Part shown: positions 50,486 through 62,560 of the stretch, in pieces
Layout of the letters: the number at the start of each line of letters is the position of its first letter
Numbering within the stretch: the stretch's first letter is position 1
NCBI GenBank assembly: GCA_963580455.1
Contig: OY756964.1
Coordinates: 2,108,001-2,172,000, forward strand
DNA length: 64,000 nucleotides
Source: Euonymus europaeus
Lineage: Eukaryota > Streptophyta > Magnoliopsida > Celastrales > Celastraceae
Reading direction: 5' to 3'
Translations under genes and position numbers: made by a program
The notes under the pieces: generated by a model
What the model was told of the DNA's origin: nothing
Databases searched by the model: none
The model's input: only the letters and a program-made list of their open reading frames with translations

Positions 50486-51240
50486 ACACTGTGTCTGAAA
50501 TTAGACCATAAAGTTACACTATAATCTTAGTGGCAATATAATTAAGAGTAATTAGAGCCCTGGTTTGAAGCCTTAATACATTGTGATTATGAAATTGCAG
50601 GTTAAAATACACTGTGGCATGGAGCTTGTGGATTGAAATACAATTTGAAACTACATTGGTAGGTGAAAATGCATTGTGGGATATGGGTGGCAGATTCGGA
50701 TACATTGTGGCACTGTCATTATTTTTTAAACTAACGAATTGTATTACATTGTGGAAAATTGTTAGTATCTTATTCCCATGGAATAAATGATTGCATTACA
50801 TTGTGGCAGGTGCTATTACAATTTTTTGGATGAATACAATGGATTAGGTTGTGACCAATAGTGTATTACATTGTATTCTAGGAATATAAATTGTAATACA
50901 TTGTGTTTTTGTCATATTACATTGTTCAATCAAATGCATTATTGCTGTATTGCATTATCAACTTTACTATCTCTCAATGTAATAATGTTCGGACTTTATC
51001 GATAAGAATAAAACTACAATGTAATAATGCAATGCAAAAAGAACAACGATCAAATTGAAACACAATGTAATAAGACACTGCCAAACTGAAACATAATATA
51101 ATAAGACACTGTCTAATAGCCAACACAATGTAATAATACACTGTCAATCTAAAACATAATTTAGTAAGACACTGTAAAACTAAAACACAAGATAATAAGA
51201 CATTGCTAAATTAAAAATACAGTGTAATAAGATCTGATTC
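50486..51240. repeat. Dyad array of ATTACATTGT / ACAATGTAAT motifs
   Basis: Left half carries the motif forward: ATTACACTGTG 50486, ATACATTGTG near 50576 and 50699, ATTACATTGTGG near 50743 and 50795, ATTACATTGT near 50874 and 50922. Right half carries its reverse complement: CAATGTAATAATG near 50976, ACAATGTAATAATG near 51017, ACAATGTAATAAG near 51064, ACAATGTAATAATACACTG near 51126. The switch is near 50960. No coding capacity. Layout resembles subterminal repeats of a DNA transposon. Confidence 0.65.
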
Positions 51241-51447
51241 TTTCATACGCATGAAAATTCTTATATCTAATTTGAAATATTAAACTAAGATAAGATAAGA
51301 ATGGTTGATATGACCCAATTATGAGAAATAAAATGTTGAAAAATGTGTAAAGAGAGAGAAGCGGGAATGATAAATGTTTTTGACAGGAATTAAGTTTGGG
51401 CATAATAAAACAAAATTTTATACTTCTCTAAAAAATTTATGTGGCAT

Positions 51448-51565
51448 TGGTCCGTTTGGATCAGAGTATGTTGATAGAGTATAAGCTCTCGTAAAACGTA
51501 AAAGCTAAGAGTGTCTGAGAGTATGGAGACAGAGTATAAGCTAGCTTATACCCAAACGGAGTTCC
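51448..51565. mobile_element. Short MITE-like element
   Basis: About 118 bp starting TGGTCCGTTTGG and ending CCAAACGGAGTTCC, giving inverted CCGTTTGG/CCAAACGG ends, flanked by GGCAT at 51443-51447 and 51566-51570. Internally it repeats AGAGTATAAGCT. Confidence 0.5.
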
Positions 51566-51681
51566 GGCATGCCATATAAAATTATGTAAATTATACACAC
51601 CATATGACGTTTAGCATTTCCGTATTCATAGACTAGGGAGTATAATGACCTAATTGCATTCGAAGTTCGAACAATTTCCTA

Positions 51682-51851
51682 ATTGGCCACGCCTCTTTGG
51701 TTTAACATAAAGCACGGGAAAACCAGCAGAAAGTGTCTTCCACGTGGATGGTTCTTATAGGGAGGAACACCCTTCTCTGTTTTCTCATTGGTCAGTTTCC
51801 GAAAAAATTACGTTGCAAAAAGCGTACATATCGGTCAAATCTTCGTCATCG
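51682..51851 (+). promoter_or_regulatory. Candidate ER-stress elements upstream of ERdj3B
   Basis: ATTGGCCACG (51682-51691) brings together the ATTGG and CCACG halves of the ER-stress element ERSE-II (ATTGG-N-CCACG) but without the one-base spacer. A palindromic CCACGTGG G-box follows (51740-51747), another ATTGG at 51787, and TCATCG, a bZIP60-type core, at 51846. ERdj3B is known as an unfolded-protein-response target, so the sites fit; binding is untested. Confidence 0.45.
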
Positions 51852-52052
51852 CGTTTAACACAAGCCTTGTCGGATATAGTCTCGGGAGTCGGGAGAGAAA
51901 ACCAGTGAGGAAGCTGAGTTAACAGACAAATTATCTGTGATATATCACATATTCGCCCTCGGAAACCCTACATTTCCCAATTTTCCAAACATTCATATTA
52001 TCGGTAACCCTAGATTTACTGCGGATTTGGAGAGATCCAACTCTGCTCCTCT

Positions 52053-55000
52053 ATGGCGCATCAAAAACCGAAGCTCTGTTTCTTCTTATGCGCTCTATTA
52101 TATGCTCTTACCGTCTCGGCAGGGTATGTTTATGTTGGGAAAAATCAATTACTAACAGTTTATATGTACTGTTTCAATTATACTGCGTACATTTATGCGT
52201 ATATGTGTGTGCTTATTTGTGAGAAATTCGTGCAGGAAGAGCTATTACGATATATTGCAAGTGCCAAAGGCTGCCTCGGACGAGCAGATCAAGAGAGCTT
52301 ATAGAAAGCTTGCATTGAAGTACCATCCTGACAAGAACCCGGGCAATGAAGAGGCCAACAGGAAATTCGCCGATATTAACAATGGTAGTTTTTTTGCCTT
52401 AATCTTTTCGCCTTTGTTCTTTTTTCTTTCTTTCTTTTTTGTAATTTTGAGAGTTCAGTTGTTCATTGGTTGGTGGATTCATGTTTCTAGCATATGAGGT
52501 GTTATCCGATGGCGAGAAGAGGACTATATACGATAGTTATGGGGAGGAGGGGCTGAAGCAGCATGCGGCAAGTGGTGGCAGAGGTGGAGGAGGAATGAAC
52601 ATAAACGATATATTTTCTCAGTAAGTTATTGCTTGTCATTATGTGCTTGTCATCATATTGATCCAAGACTGAGATTCATTGATTTAAATTTCATTGTGTC
52701 ATTGCTCGTTAAGCATAGAGCAAGTTTTTTATTTGGTAATATGATTAGGAGCTTGGATAGTAAAATTTGGTGATGTATATTTTGTTGTCTTGCAAGGTTG
52801 TTGGGTATATGGACTTTCCTGTTGAGTGATCTGGAGAATAGATGTTTCTTTAGCCTTAGTGCTCTCATTCATCTTAGTATCTGCAAGGTGTACTTGCATG
52901 CTATTGTAGATGCCGTTTGAAAACTTTCTTCCTTTTTGTTTGCATAGTGAAGTCCTCTTCTTATAACTATCTAGTGGTAGATTTTCTGAATTGTTAAATA
53001 AAGAAAAGAAGGCACCTAATGGGTCCTACTTTGTTACACTCAAAAAAAAAAAAAAAAAGGCTAGAAGGTTTTTTTTGGACAACAACTAGAAATTGATCTG
53101 AATTTATTCAATGAGAAGCATATTTTGATCTGAATTTATTCAATGAGAAGCGTATTTGGCCAACCATTACATAAGAATGGAACAACATTATTTGACTTAC
53201 TATACTTCAAAAGATCATTGTTTTTTCTCCCAAACAGAATAAAGGAATTATGCCCATCCTGACCCTCTTCTCCAAGATTCAACTTTCAAAAGTCAAGTTC
53301 CTTTTGCACTGACTCTGTCACCATAGACCAAGCTCTTATTGTCATTTAGGGTGGAGAATAGCGTGTTATGTATAGTCTGGAACATTTTTTGTATCAAGGC
53401 CCAATTGCCTACTCAAATGACACAATTCAGTCTTTGATGTTCCATTTTTGTAGATGCTATGATTCATTGTCAACGTCAAAACGTTATTTGCATAGGTTTT
53501 GAGGGTGGTGACATGAAGTCTTGGGAATTATTAGTTAGATCTACTATCATGGATTCTCTTTTTCTGTGAATATCTTCATTACACTCGCAGTATTTGTTTA
53601 TTAATTTATTACCTGATACACGATTTTGCCTAAACTATATCATAGGAAGTATCACTCCCCTACCTTGATGTGGCTTCTTTCCTGCAAACCCAATCCAATA
53701 CTTTTATGTGGTTGTATACTTTTTTTAATTAGTAGAAATGAATGGAAACCAAAACATGAAATTGGGGATAGTTTCTCTTTTTTCGAAATTTAATTCAAAA
53801 CAACAGAAAAACAGGATGGCAAAAGAAAGAACGATTTATCGGTGTGCTTCACTTTCACTAACAAAGTGCTCGATTTTCTCTCTCATAGGTTCTTTGGCGG
53901 GGGTTCAATGGAAGAGGAGGAGGAGAGAACTGCAAAGGGCGATGATGTAATTGTTGACTTAGATGCGACATTGGAAGATCTATACATGGGAGGTACAATG
54001 AAGGTATGCATTTGTCATTTTGTCTTTCATGTGAATTTCAGTACCCAAAATCCAAATGTTAGTCTTGTGATAAAATATTCATATCGTTGGCTATTAAAGT
54101 CTAAGTTATTTGTTAGTGTAGATGTTTGAGTCTAAGAAGCACCGATACAGGTGCGGGAGTACGGATTCGGGGGTGCGGGACACGCGTATTCGATGATTCT
54201 AAAAAAATCAAGGATGCGGATGCGACAAGGGTGCGGCAAATGTACTCAAACTATCCAATAGAAATAGAAATATCAAACATAAGTTTAGCAATCCATCTAA
54301 TTCAAAGATAGTTACATAGACTATTAGAAATATTCATCCATGAAAAATCGACAATAAAACAAAATGGACTTAAGTCCCTAAGCATCACCACCACTAATAT
54401 GAGCAACATCATCATCCTCTTCATGGCCCTCATCAATAGCACCATCATCAAACAATGCTTGATAAGCTAGCAATTTCAAGTTCTCCTGCACCATCTAATG
54501 GATCAAAATTATCTCCAGCAACATCCCACATTCTCGTTTCTCCTTTGTTATATTGCTCAAACCTCCTTGCAAGAAGGCGCAGATTGGTGTGTACAAACAC
54601 TAGATCTTCGGCATGTTGTGGTTGGATTTTGTTCCTTTTGACCCAGTGAATAAAAGAATAGGTGCTCCAATTCCTTTCACAATATTAAGAGGAACATGGT
54701 GGACGACATATCCTAATCCACACCTGGCTGAACATTAGCCGCACCCATTTTTATTTTTATTTTTTAAAAAATCTGATGCGTAAATTCCCGCACCCCCGGA
54801 CGTTTCGTACCGCACCCAAAACGTATCTAGTGCGGGTGCCTTGGGGTGTTAGGGGCCCCCTTGCTTCATAGGTTTGAGTTAATACGATAAAACCTATTGT
54901 AGCCTAAATCACTTGAAGTTTTGTGTATGCATTCTGTTTTGTGTTTTGGCTGTTAGGTTAGTGTATTTCTCCACCGTTAGGGTGCAGGATGCCATTTGAA

Positions 55001-56803
55001 TTATTGCTGTGTGCCTTGTTTCTTTGTGACTTTAAGTGTTGCAGTTCAAAGTACCTCAAATCTCTAACATGTCTAAGCACCACAACTCTTTAAGAGACTC
55101 CCCTCTTCATATCCTTATTTAATAACCAATTGAAGAAGTGTTTTGTTTCCTACATGCTTGGTTTTCTTTTTCCGGAAATATGTAATACTTTGTCATCAAG
55201 AACATGCCTCTGGCACATATATTACATTGTTTGCCCGTGTTATTCGTGTAAGATTTACTTAAATTATGTGCCGTACGTAGAAGTAAACATTGTGCCATTG
55301 TGGCACTACGTTGAACTGTTGAAGCCATGTTCACTCGTTGTTACCCTGCTCCTTCATATTGACAGAAAATAGAGAAAGATAATTCACTAGGTTGTTCATT
55401 AATATGCTATTTTATATGTAAATTTCAGGTTTGGAGGGAGAAAAATGTTATAAAGCCGGCCCCTGGGAAGAGACGCTGCAATTGTAGAAATGAGATTCAT
55501 CACCGACAAATTGGTCCTGGGATGTTCCAGCAGGTCACTGAACAGGTGATTTAATCTCTCAGATTACTTTACAGTTAAAGGTTTTATGGAGATGGTTCTG
55601 ATGATTAATTCCATATTTCCGTACTTTCATCAAAACAATAGCAACAACATATGTTATTAGCTTTACATAAATTACTGCTGTTCTATTTATGGTACGGACT
55701 ACTATGTCTTGTCATGCTAATATTTGGTCTATTTACTTATTATATACTTGCAGGTTTGTCAGGAATGCCAAAATGTCAAATATTCAAGGGAGGGATACTT
55801 TATCACAGTTGATATTGAGAAGGGGATGCAAGATGGGCAGGTAAGATTCATTTTTGAAGTTTATAGCTACAACAGCTTTTCTTGAGGAAATCTTTTGCTT
55901 CATAACACCCTCCCAGAATAGCAGTCTCTCTAACTTTGCTCTTTTTTTATACCTGTTTCATGCCAAAGACTAACCAGTTCCATGGTTACACAAATTAATA
56001 TGAGCAAATCACTCCCTCCCATCATATGAGATTCTCAATATTACTTCCACTGCTACAATCCACGCCTATGTCATTCTTTTCCTTTTTCAGCCTTAAGAAT
56101 GATAGTTCTGTGCATGTTACAGGAGGTGGTGTTCTATGATGATGGCGAGCCTATAATAGATGGAGAGCCAGGAGATTTGAGGGTTAGTGGCACTTGTTCT
56201 GTGATTTTCTCTCCATATTGAACTTGTGCAGACATTAACTCCACGATACTTTGCAGTTCCGCATTCGGACTGCGCCCCATGACACCTTCAGAAGGGAAGG
56301 CAATGACTTGCACACGTCTGTCACCATTACTTTAGTAAGTAATCACGCAAAAAACAGCACGTTTTTTTCTTTTTTAAACAAGTTTTTTGGGATGAATATG
56401 TTAAAGGACAGGGATTGTATGGAGTTCTAATATCCTGACTCTATTTATCTATCAGATCCAAGCTCTTGTTGGTTTTGAGAAGACTATCAAACACCTAGAT
56501 GACCATTTAGTGGATATTGGCACAAAGGTAAGCTTGAATATGTTATGCTCTTTGGAGCCCCCTTCAATTTGTTCTATTGGATGTGATGAATAAATGAGTG
56601 CGAAATGGAACAGATAAGAATTGATGGTTGTATTCATTGCTTAGGGAATTACCAAACCCAAGGAAGTTAGAAAGTTCAAAGTTGAAGGCATGCCACTTCA
56701 TTTTAGCAATAAGAAAGGAGATTTGTATGTCACCTTTGAGGTTCTATTCCCGACATCACTAACAGAAGAGCAGAAGGCAAAGATTAAAGAAATTCTTGAC
56801 TAG
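52053..56803 (+). CDS. ERDJ3B: ER-lumenal DnaJ co-chaperone ERdj3B
   Basis: Ten exons: 52053-52123, 52236-52384, 52491-52620, 53889-54003, 55429-55545, 55754-55840, 56123-56182, 56257-56334, 56456-56527, 56645-56803; all junctions are GT-AG in phase, coding 345 residues. A signal peptide ([19 protein letters not shown]) precedes the J domain (YYDILQVPK...KYHPDKNPG, about 26-90), which keeps the HPD that stimulates BiP ATPase. A glycine-rich linker and FFGGG follow, then the substrate-binding domains with a cysteine cluster ([17 protein letters not shown]) as in ERdj3 proteins. There is no KDEL-type tail; in Arabidopsis the protein works in an SDF2-ERdj3B-BiP complex that helps fold surface immune receptors. 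The start is the first ATG giving an uninterrupted signal peptide. Intron 4 holds a hAT remnant. The gene appears intact. Confidence 0.95.
54128..54860 (-). mobile_element. hAT-type transposon remnant in ERdj3B intron 4
   Basis: On the minus strand about 54685-54440 encodes a hAT transposase C-terminal piece: [20 protein letters not shown], then [17 protein letters not shown] and [18 protein letters not shown]-rich ends face each other: CACCGATACAGGTGCGGG and GGGGGTGCGGG at left (54137-54180), CCCGCACCCCCGG and GTGCGGGTGCC at right (54795-54840). Most of the transposase is missing, so this is a deletion derivative. The exact ends and 8-bp duplication were not resolved. Confidence 0.7.
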
Positions 56804-57329
56804 ATAGTATGGTATTAGACTTTCTTTTTCCCTGTGGTATTAAGGCGTTCCCCGTGTAACCGTCATACAAAATCGATCAAGTCTTCCAGGTTTTCTTTTG
56901 TTTCTTTGTCTTTTTTATACCAAAAAAATAATTTACTCTTCCCAGTTTACGTCTCATTCATTAACAGAGTAGCTGAGATATATTGCTGCAGTCCTCTCAA
57001 CCGTACTGTGCTAAGCAGGCTCTATTTTCTTTTTCTTTTTTTACATTTTTTTTGTTCAATGTAAACTCTGCAATAGCTAATCAAAAGAATTGAATTTAAA
57101 TCATTGGTTTCGTATTTTATTTTTACTTGGTTTGCTTCCGAAGTCTGGAATACAGTGATTTCCATTTTAACTTGTTATTTCCCACTGTATGTTGGACGTT
57201 GCAGAGGAGAAATACCCATTGCTCAATACCGTATTGAACAATAGGATGTTGTACCCTATTCCTTGCAAAAATAAAATGTCAGGCTCCAGTATTGAAATTA
57301 TCAGACCTTGTATTGTATGCACTGAAATG
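56804..57329. other. 3' flank of ERdj3B
   Basis: T-rich untranslated or intergenic DNA; no separate gene seen. Confidence 0.4.
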
Positions 57330-57780
57330 TACGGCACGCCTTAAAAGGTTGTGCGCTGGGTCACCTCGGCCTAGAATTACGAAGCTTCATTTTCGATGGG
57401 CCTGATGCCTAGATTAACGGGCTTCATGTTGATTGGCGATGACTCACCCCTAACCAAGCGCGATTCTCCAACGAGGCTTGCATTAAAGATTTAAATGTGA
57501 GAGTCAAGGGTCACCAAGGCCGACTTCCGACCTCATGTTGTTTGGGCCTGATTCACCTTATCAGCCACTCTTCTGAGTTCTGACAAAATGTCCACGAGCA
57601 TGGTGTATATTAAAGCCCAACTTCATGACTTGCTGCCGTAAGGCGTAAAGGACCTAAAGGTTAAGCTGTTGGGTCATCTCTCGACCAAGACTTACGGACT
57701 TCATGTTGTCTGGGCCAGATTTGCTTCGGCCCAGATTTACGAAATTCATGTTGTTTGGGCCTGATTCACTTCGTCAGCAA
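57330..57780. repeat. Degenerate repeats of a CTTCATGTTGTTTGGGCC unit
   Basis: Variants lie near 57424, 57533, 57691 and 57739, often followed by TGATTCACTTCG or AGATTTGCTTCGG. GC is higher than in the flanks. No coding frame. Confidence 0.5.
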
Positions 57781-60503
57781 ACTTTCTACGATAATTTGCA
57801 TGTTGCCTTCTGCACAATACAGACATTGTTATAAATTTCCGATTTTGACCCCAAAAAAGGCTAATAAGCCTAGAAAACCAATATTAGTGGAGACCCACAT
57901 CAAACCCTCACATGCCGTCACTGACATCATCATATTTGGCCACGACCTTCTTCCTCTTTCCAATGTTCCCAACATTCAAAACATCACGTGCCCTATTTTC
58001 CTCACGCCCTAAATTTGGCGGAGTAGATAGTAATTACACAGAAGCAAATTAGGGTTTTTATATTGTAGTCTTACAGGAATTGAAATGCAGAGTGCAAACA
58101 ATCTCAGATTATATAGAAATGGAGTTCATAAATGGGTACCATCGTGAGAAATCGTGCACAAATCTACCACTTCTTTCGCCACAAGCCAATAAAATAAGCC
58201 TTGAAAGAATACAACTGAATATATATATAAATAACTACCATATGTTCATAAAATATATTTTGTCACAGGAGCAGCTGATCAGAACTAATAGGTACAAGTA
58301 TCATATCTAAAACGGTTTAAATAATGGTTTAAAATTTTGAAATACCCTCTTTTATATATATATATATTTAAGTCAAATTGTGAAGCCGATGCCATTCATT
58401 GAACTCCAATTACAACCACATATATACATGCAATTATCGAATGTTTATATTTACACAAATACACTTGTAGATGCATGTTTGCATCCGAAGTTACTTTTAC
58501 TGGTACTCCTACCCTCTCATGGTTTTATTTCGCAAAATTACTCCGCATTTTCCACTCAAATCCATAATATTTTTAGGATGGAAAAGTGAGTATCCAAAAT
58601 TCCAAATGACCGAGTAGTATCTTTGCATTATTCTAACGTATTAGTTTTGTTTTGGTTGACATATTCAGCATGGGTGAGTGTTGTGAGTACAATGATGCAA
58701 GTCACGCGGAATCAATGAGTTTATTTGGTTGTGACAGTAGAGAGCCATGAATATAGTCAACAAATATTAGTATAAAATAAAGGTTTCGGTAGAACTCAAC
58801 AGCTACTCCTATGTCAAAAAATGGAAATGAAATAATTAGTTGTAGTGGGAATGGGCTGTGAAACACAATACAAGAGTGCACAAATTTGGGTTGTCATAAT
58901 AATGAAAACATATGGCATGTGTTTTGCATATGAGATCTCATCAAGTTTGCAGAGCAACAATGGCTGCACTCTCATGTTTACACAATGTATTGTTTAAGAA
59001 TTGAAAACAAACCAAATCCATTTCATACTATTTAATTTCCTTGTGATGGAGGAAAAGTGGTTATTGAGTAGCTTAGAAGGACAAAGGCACAAAGCCATAC
59101 ACAAAAATTGGGGCTTCAAATTAATCACTTACAAGGAAAGTAAAGATAGTAAAGAAAAAAAAATCAATTTTAAAGATGAATACCACTGTTGGAGTGAATT
59201 GGGAGGCTTAGGATGCTTTGTAAAAAGTATTGAAAAGGTGATTAATTATTTAGATTTTTTTATTTCAAGAACGCAATAAAAGAGTTTTTTATTTGAACCA
59301 TCGATATGGGTCTAAACTTAAGCGATATGTTGGATAAAAAATATTAATCACAGTGAAAATCAAACTCAAAAAATTTCGAGATCATACAATTTGGTCACAG
59401 AGATCCTTAAAATAAAATAAAATATATAGATGTTCTTATTTGTGGAATACTAACATGTAGAAAAAGATGTGATTTTAGGTCAGATGTTACAAAAACAGTT
59501 GCACATACAATTATTCTAACAAAGATTATTGAAATAGGATTACACAATTTGTAACAAATGGATGTTTACATGGATTATCAAATGATTATCATCTCTAACT
59601 ATCACCCTACTCACATCAAAATATAACCAAATTCCTTGACCATAATCATGATCTCCTGATCCTCTGCAGCAATCACAGGCTTTATTTTTAAACACCATTA
59701 TTAGGTCAGAGAGGGTTAGAGACCACATTGATTCCAAACCTAACAACCTCTCCTTTATGAGATATCAACTTGAAACTGCTTACTCATAATTGCTTCACGT
59801 TCTGCCTCTACCAACAACACTAATTATACACATTGGTACACTGTTGCAGCCTGTTCTACTGTTATTCATGAAAAAAGCCAAAAACCACAAAATGATGCAA
59901 AAGCTAATTAGCTGAGAGAACAAACAAACACAGTCCTTCAATTTTTTTCTCTTATTGATTGTTGAGTGTAGATAAGAAAGGCCCTTTTCCCTTTATGGGG
60001 TAAATGGTGACTTGTCAGTGTCCTCGAACCCCAAGATGGCAAGAAAATGATGGAAAATCTAGTGGGAATGTCAGAAAATACCAGAAAGTTGATAGACTTG
60101 GCAAGAAAATATTAAATGCCATGCATATAATAAAACATACGCCACAAGAAACCCCAAGCCAGCTTCTCTACGGTAGGTCATCATCTATCTATAATCTATA
60201 ATTCTATATAATTTATAAAATTATAAATGTAAGGTGCTTAAAAAATATGGAAAGTGGATGGCTAAGATTAACCATGAATTAAAATTTAAAGTTCTGCAAA
60301 ATTAAATCCTGTACAATGAAATTCAACTGTAAAAAGGACAACATAGAAATAAATAAACAAAAACATAAAAAAGAGTGACAAAATTTCCCAGCAGCACATT
60401 TTTCCTTTGTACATGGAGAGAAAACGACCTAGAGATTCGGCCGCCGGTGACGTCTCAAGAAAGTTCTCTGTTCTCCAATTTTTGAAACCGTAAATACTAG
60501 TAA
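57781..60503. other. Intergenic between ERdj3B and the TPR gene
   Basis: AT-rich with a TA microsatellite (58354-58370). An ORF at 59001-59279 (lysine-rich) has no recognised family and AT-driven codon use. The last 100 bases are the probable 3' UTR of the TPR gene. Confidence 0.4.
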
Positions 60504-62560
60504 TTAGCAGCTTAAAGCCTCGTACTTTACCGGTAATGGCCGGTTAAAGCCAACCTGCGACAGCAAGTTCCCAACGACAGCAATGTCTCGGCAAAAAACT
60601 CCTTGGAATGGATTTTGATTAACAGAAGACGCTGTCGTTTTATTCTCGACCCGAACCTCAATGGTGTGGGTCAATTCGGGTTCTGGCATACAAATATGAT
60701 CCTGTTGAGCTTGAATTGCTGCTTGTGCTGCCTGTAAAGCACCAGCCGCCTTCTTCCGCTGCTTCTCCGCCGCCTCTTCCTCCATAATCGTTGACATGAC
60801 ACTCGAGTAACCCCTCTGCAACAACCGGTAAAGCAACAATGCTGACATTTTTGCTCGGTCCTTTATCGAATCAAGATCACGATCATCAGCAAACACGACT
60901 CTCTCCATGAACCCGGTGGCTTTGTCGGGTTTGTGCCGCAACGTTAACAGCAAATGCGCTCTCTCTAATTCTGACCTCGAACAGCCTCTCCGCAATCCAA
61001 TCAAAGCATAGTAATCAACATTTCCAGTCTCACCCGATGCAACTCTCTGTTTCAATTGCTGAATCCTTGTTGCGAGAGCACAGAGTCTACCAGGAATTTC
61101 ACAGCACCTCAGGTTTTGCCGCTTCCAAGCCGGACCTGGAAGTTTCCGATCTCGCGATATGGAATTGTACAGCAATTTCAAATGCTCGAGATCGTGTAAA
61201 CAATCTGGCAAGCACCGGATCGATTCGAAAAGCGAAGCTCTGGCATCGAGAGCCTGAATACAAGTTGGATCGAGGGCGAGAGTCTTGTTACAGTCCGCGA
61301 TAGACTCAGCAATTCTCCCGGATCCTTTGTAGGCGAAGGCACGGTGCATATAGCATTCAGCAAGGAAGCCCTGTGGGGCTGGCCGGCGACCTTCAACAAT
61401 CTTCGAGAAGTGGCGAATAGCCTCTGAGTAGAGACCAGCGTCGAGGGCCGCGATGGCTGCGGCACGACGGCGGAGGAGGAGCTTGATATGAGAGAGGAGC
61501 TGGGAGATGTTCTCAGAATCATTTTGCGCGCGGGGAGGCGACAGAGGGGTAGTCGTGGCGGATACTTCGCCGGAGATAGCTAAGTCAGATAAAGAGAAGC
61601 TGTCGTCGGACCAGCAGAAGCTCTCCCGGCGGAATGCGGCAGAGGCCAAGCGTTTCCCGGTCTGGAGGAGGACCATAGCGTCTTCCATTAAGCCCAAGTG
61701 GCAACAAGCTTGGCCCAAAACCAAATACCTGCAAGCAAAACAGAGTTAGCTTGGAGGCGTTTTAAGGTCAATAAACTAAAAAAGATTAAGGTCAGATTAG
61801 GGTCAAGATCTGGACATTCAATGATGGGTTGATGAGCATTTACTCGAACCAATGAAATCGATGTCTTATAATTTACGCAATTACTAATGTCATTAATACT
61901 TTAACTACCAAAACAATAAGAGAAAAATACAAAAATCAATAGAACAGAGAGAACAAAATTACCTCCATTGCCCTTCTTTGTCGCAATTTTTACAGAGACT
62001 GGCCATCACTTTCCTCTTCAAGTCCGAAACAGAGAAGCACTTGAAGATCGGATCGTGACCAGTTGGGTCAGACGACGAGTTATCAGAAGGCAAGAGCTTG
62101 ACTCGTTCCTTCGAAAGCGGCTGCGACGAACTGTCCGAGGAAACCGAGCCGGAATCATCGTTGGCCATCTTCAGACTGGGAATGTAGTCTTGAAGCATAT
62201 CGGCTACATCTCTGAATCGCCTCAGCGAGAGCAGAGATCTCGCTTTGAGTTCCAGAGCGGCTTCCAGACGAGGCGATAGTGCCAGTGCGGCGTCGAGAAG
62301 ACTCAGAGCCGACGCAATCTCGCTCTGCTCTTGCGTCGCAATAAGGTTCCTAGCATCTTTGATATATTTATCAATAATCTGCGAAGAACAGCGAAAACAA
62401 CGGTTATTGTCATCTTCACCAAAATCGCACTAAATCCATTTAATAAAATCACCCAAATGAAGAAAAAGAAAATCAATCGCAAAGAAATAAATACCCTTCT
62501 GTTGCTAAGCCACCAGTGCTTCTTTTCAGTACCAGTCAAACAAGGAGAAGAAGCAGCCAT
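60504..62560 (-). CDS. TPR-repeat protein with a degenerate J-like domain
   Basis: Three minus-strand exons: 62560-62495, 62378-61963 and 61728-60504, in phase with GT-AG introns, coding 568 residues from MAASSPCLTGTEKKHWW. The N-terminal part (about 23-100) is helical and TPR-like (DAALALSPRLEAALELKARS). A serine-rich linker follows, then TPR repeats around 165-190 and 245-330 (SEAIRHFSKIVEG, GRIAESIADCNKTLALDP). Near residues 395-435, YYALIGLRRGCSRSELERA...LRHKPDKA resembles a J domain, but HPD is replaced by KPD, so it probably cannot stimulate Hsp70. An alanine/glutamine-rich helix (residues about 485-505) lies towards the C-terminus. It resembles an Arabidopsis TPR gene next to ERdj3B (AT3G62570, from memory). 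Likely a cytosolic scaffold or Hsp-linked adaptor; function not established. Confidence 0.88.

Noticed and set aside
59001..59279. 92-codon lysine-rich ORF as a gene
   Set aside because: No recognised domain, AT-driven codon use, isolated in AT-rich intergenic DNA.
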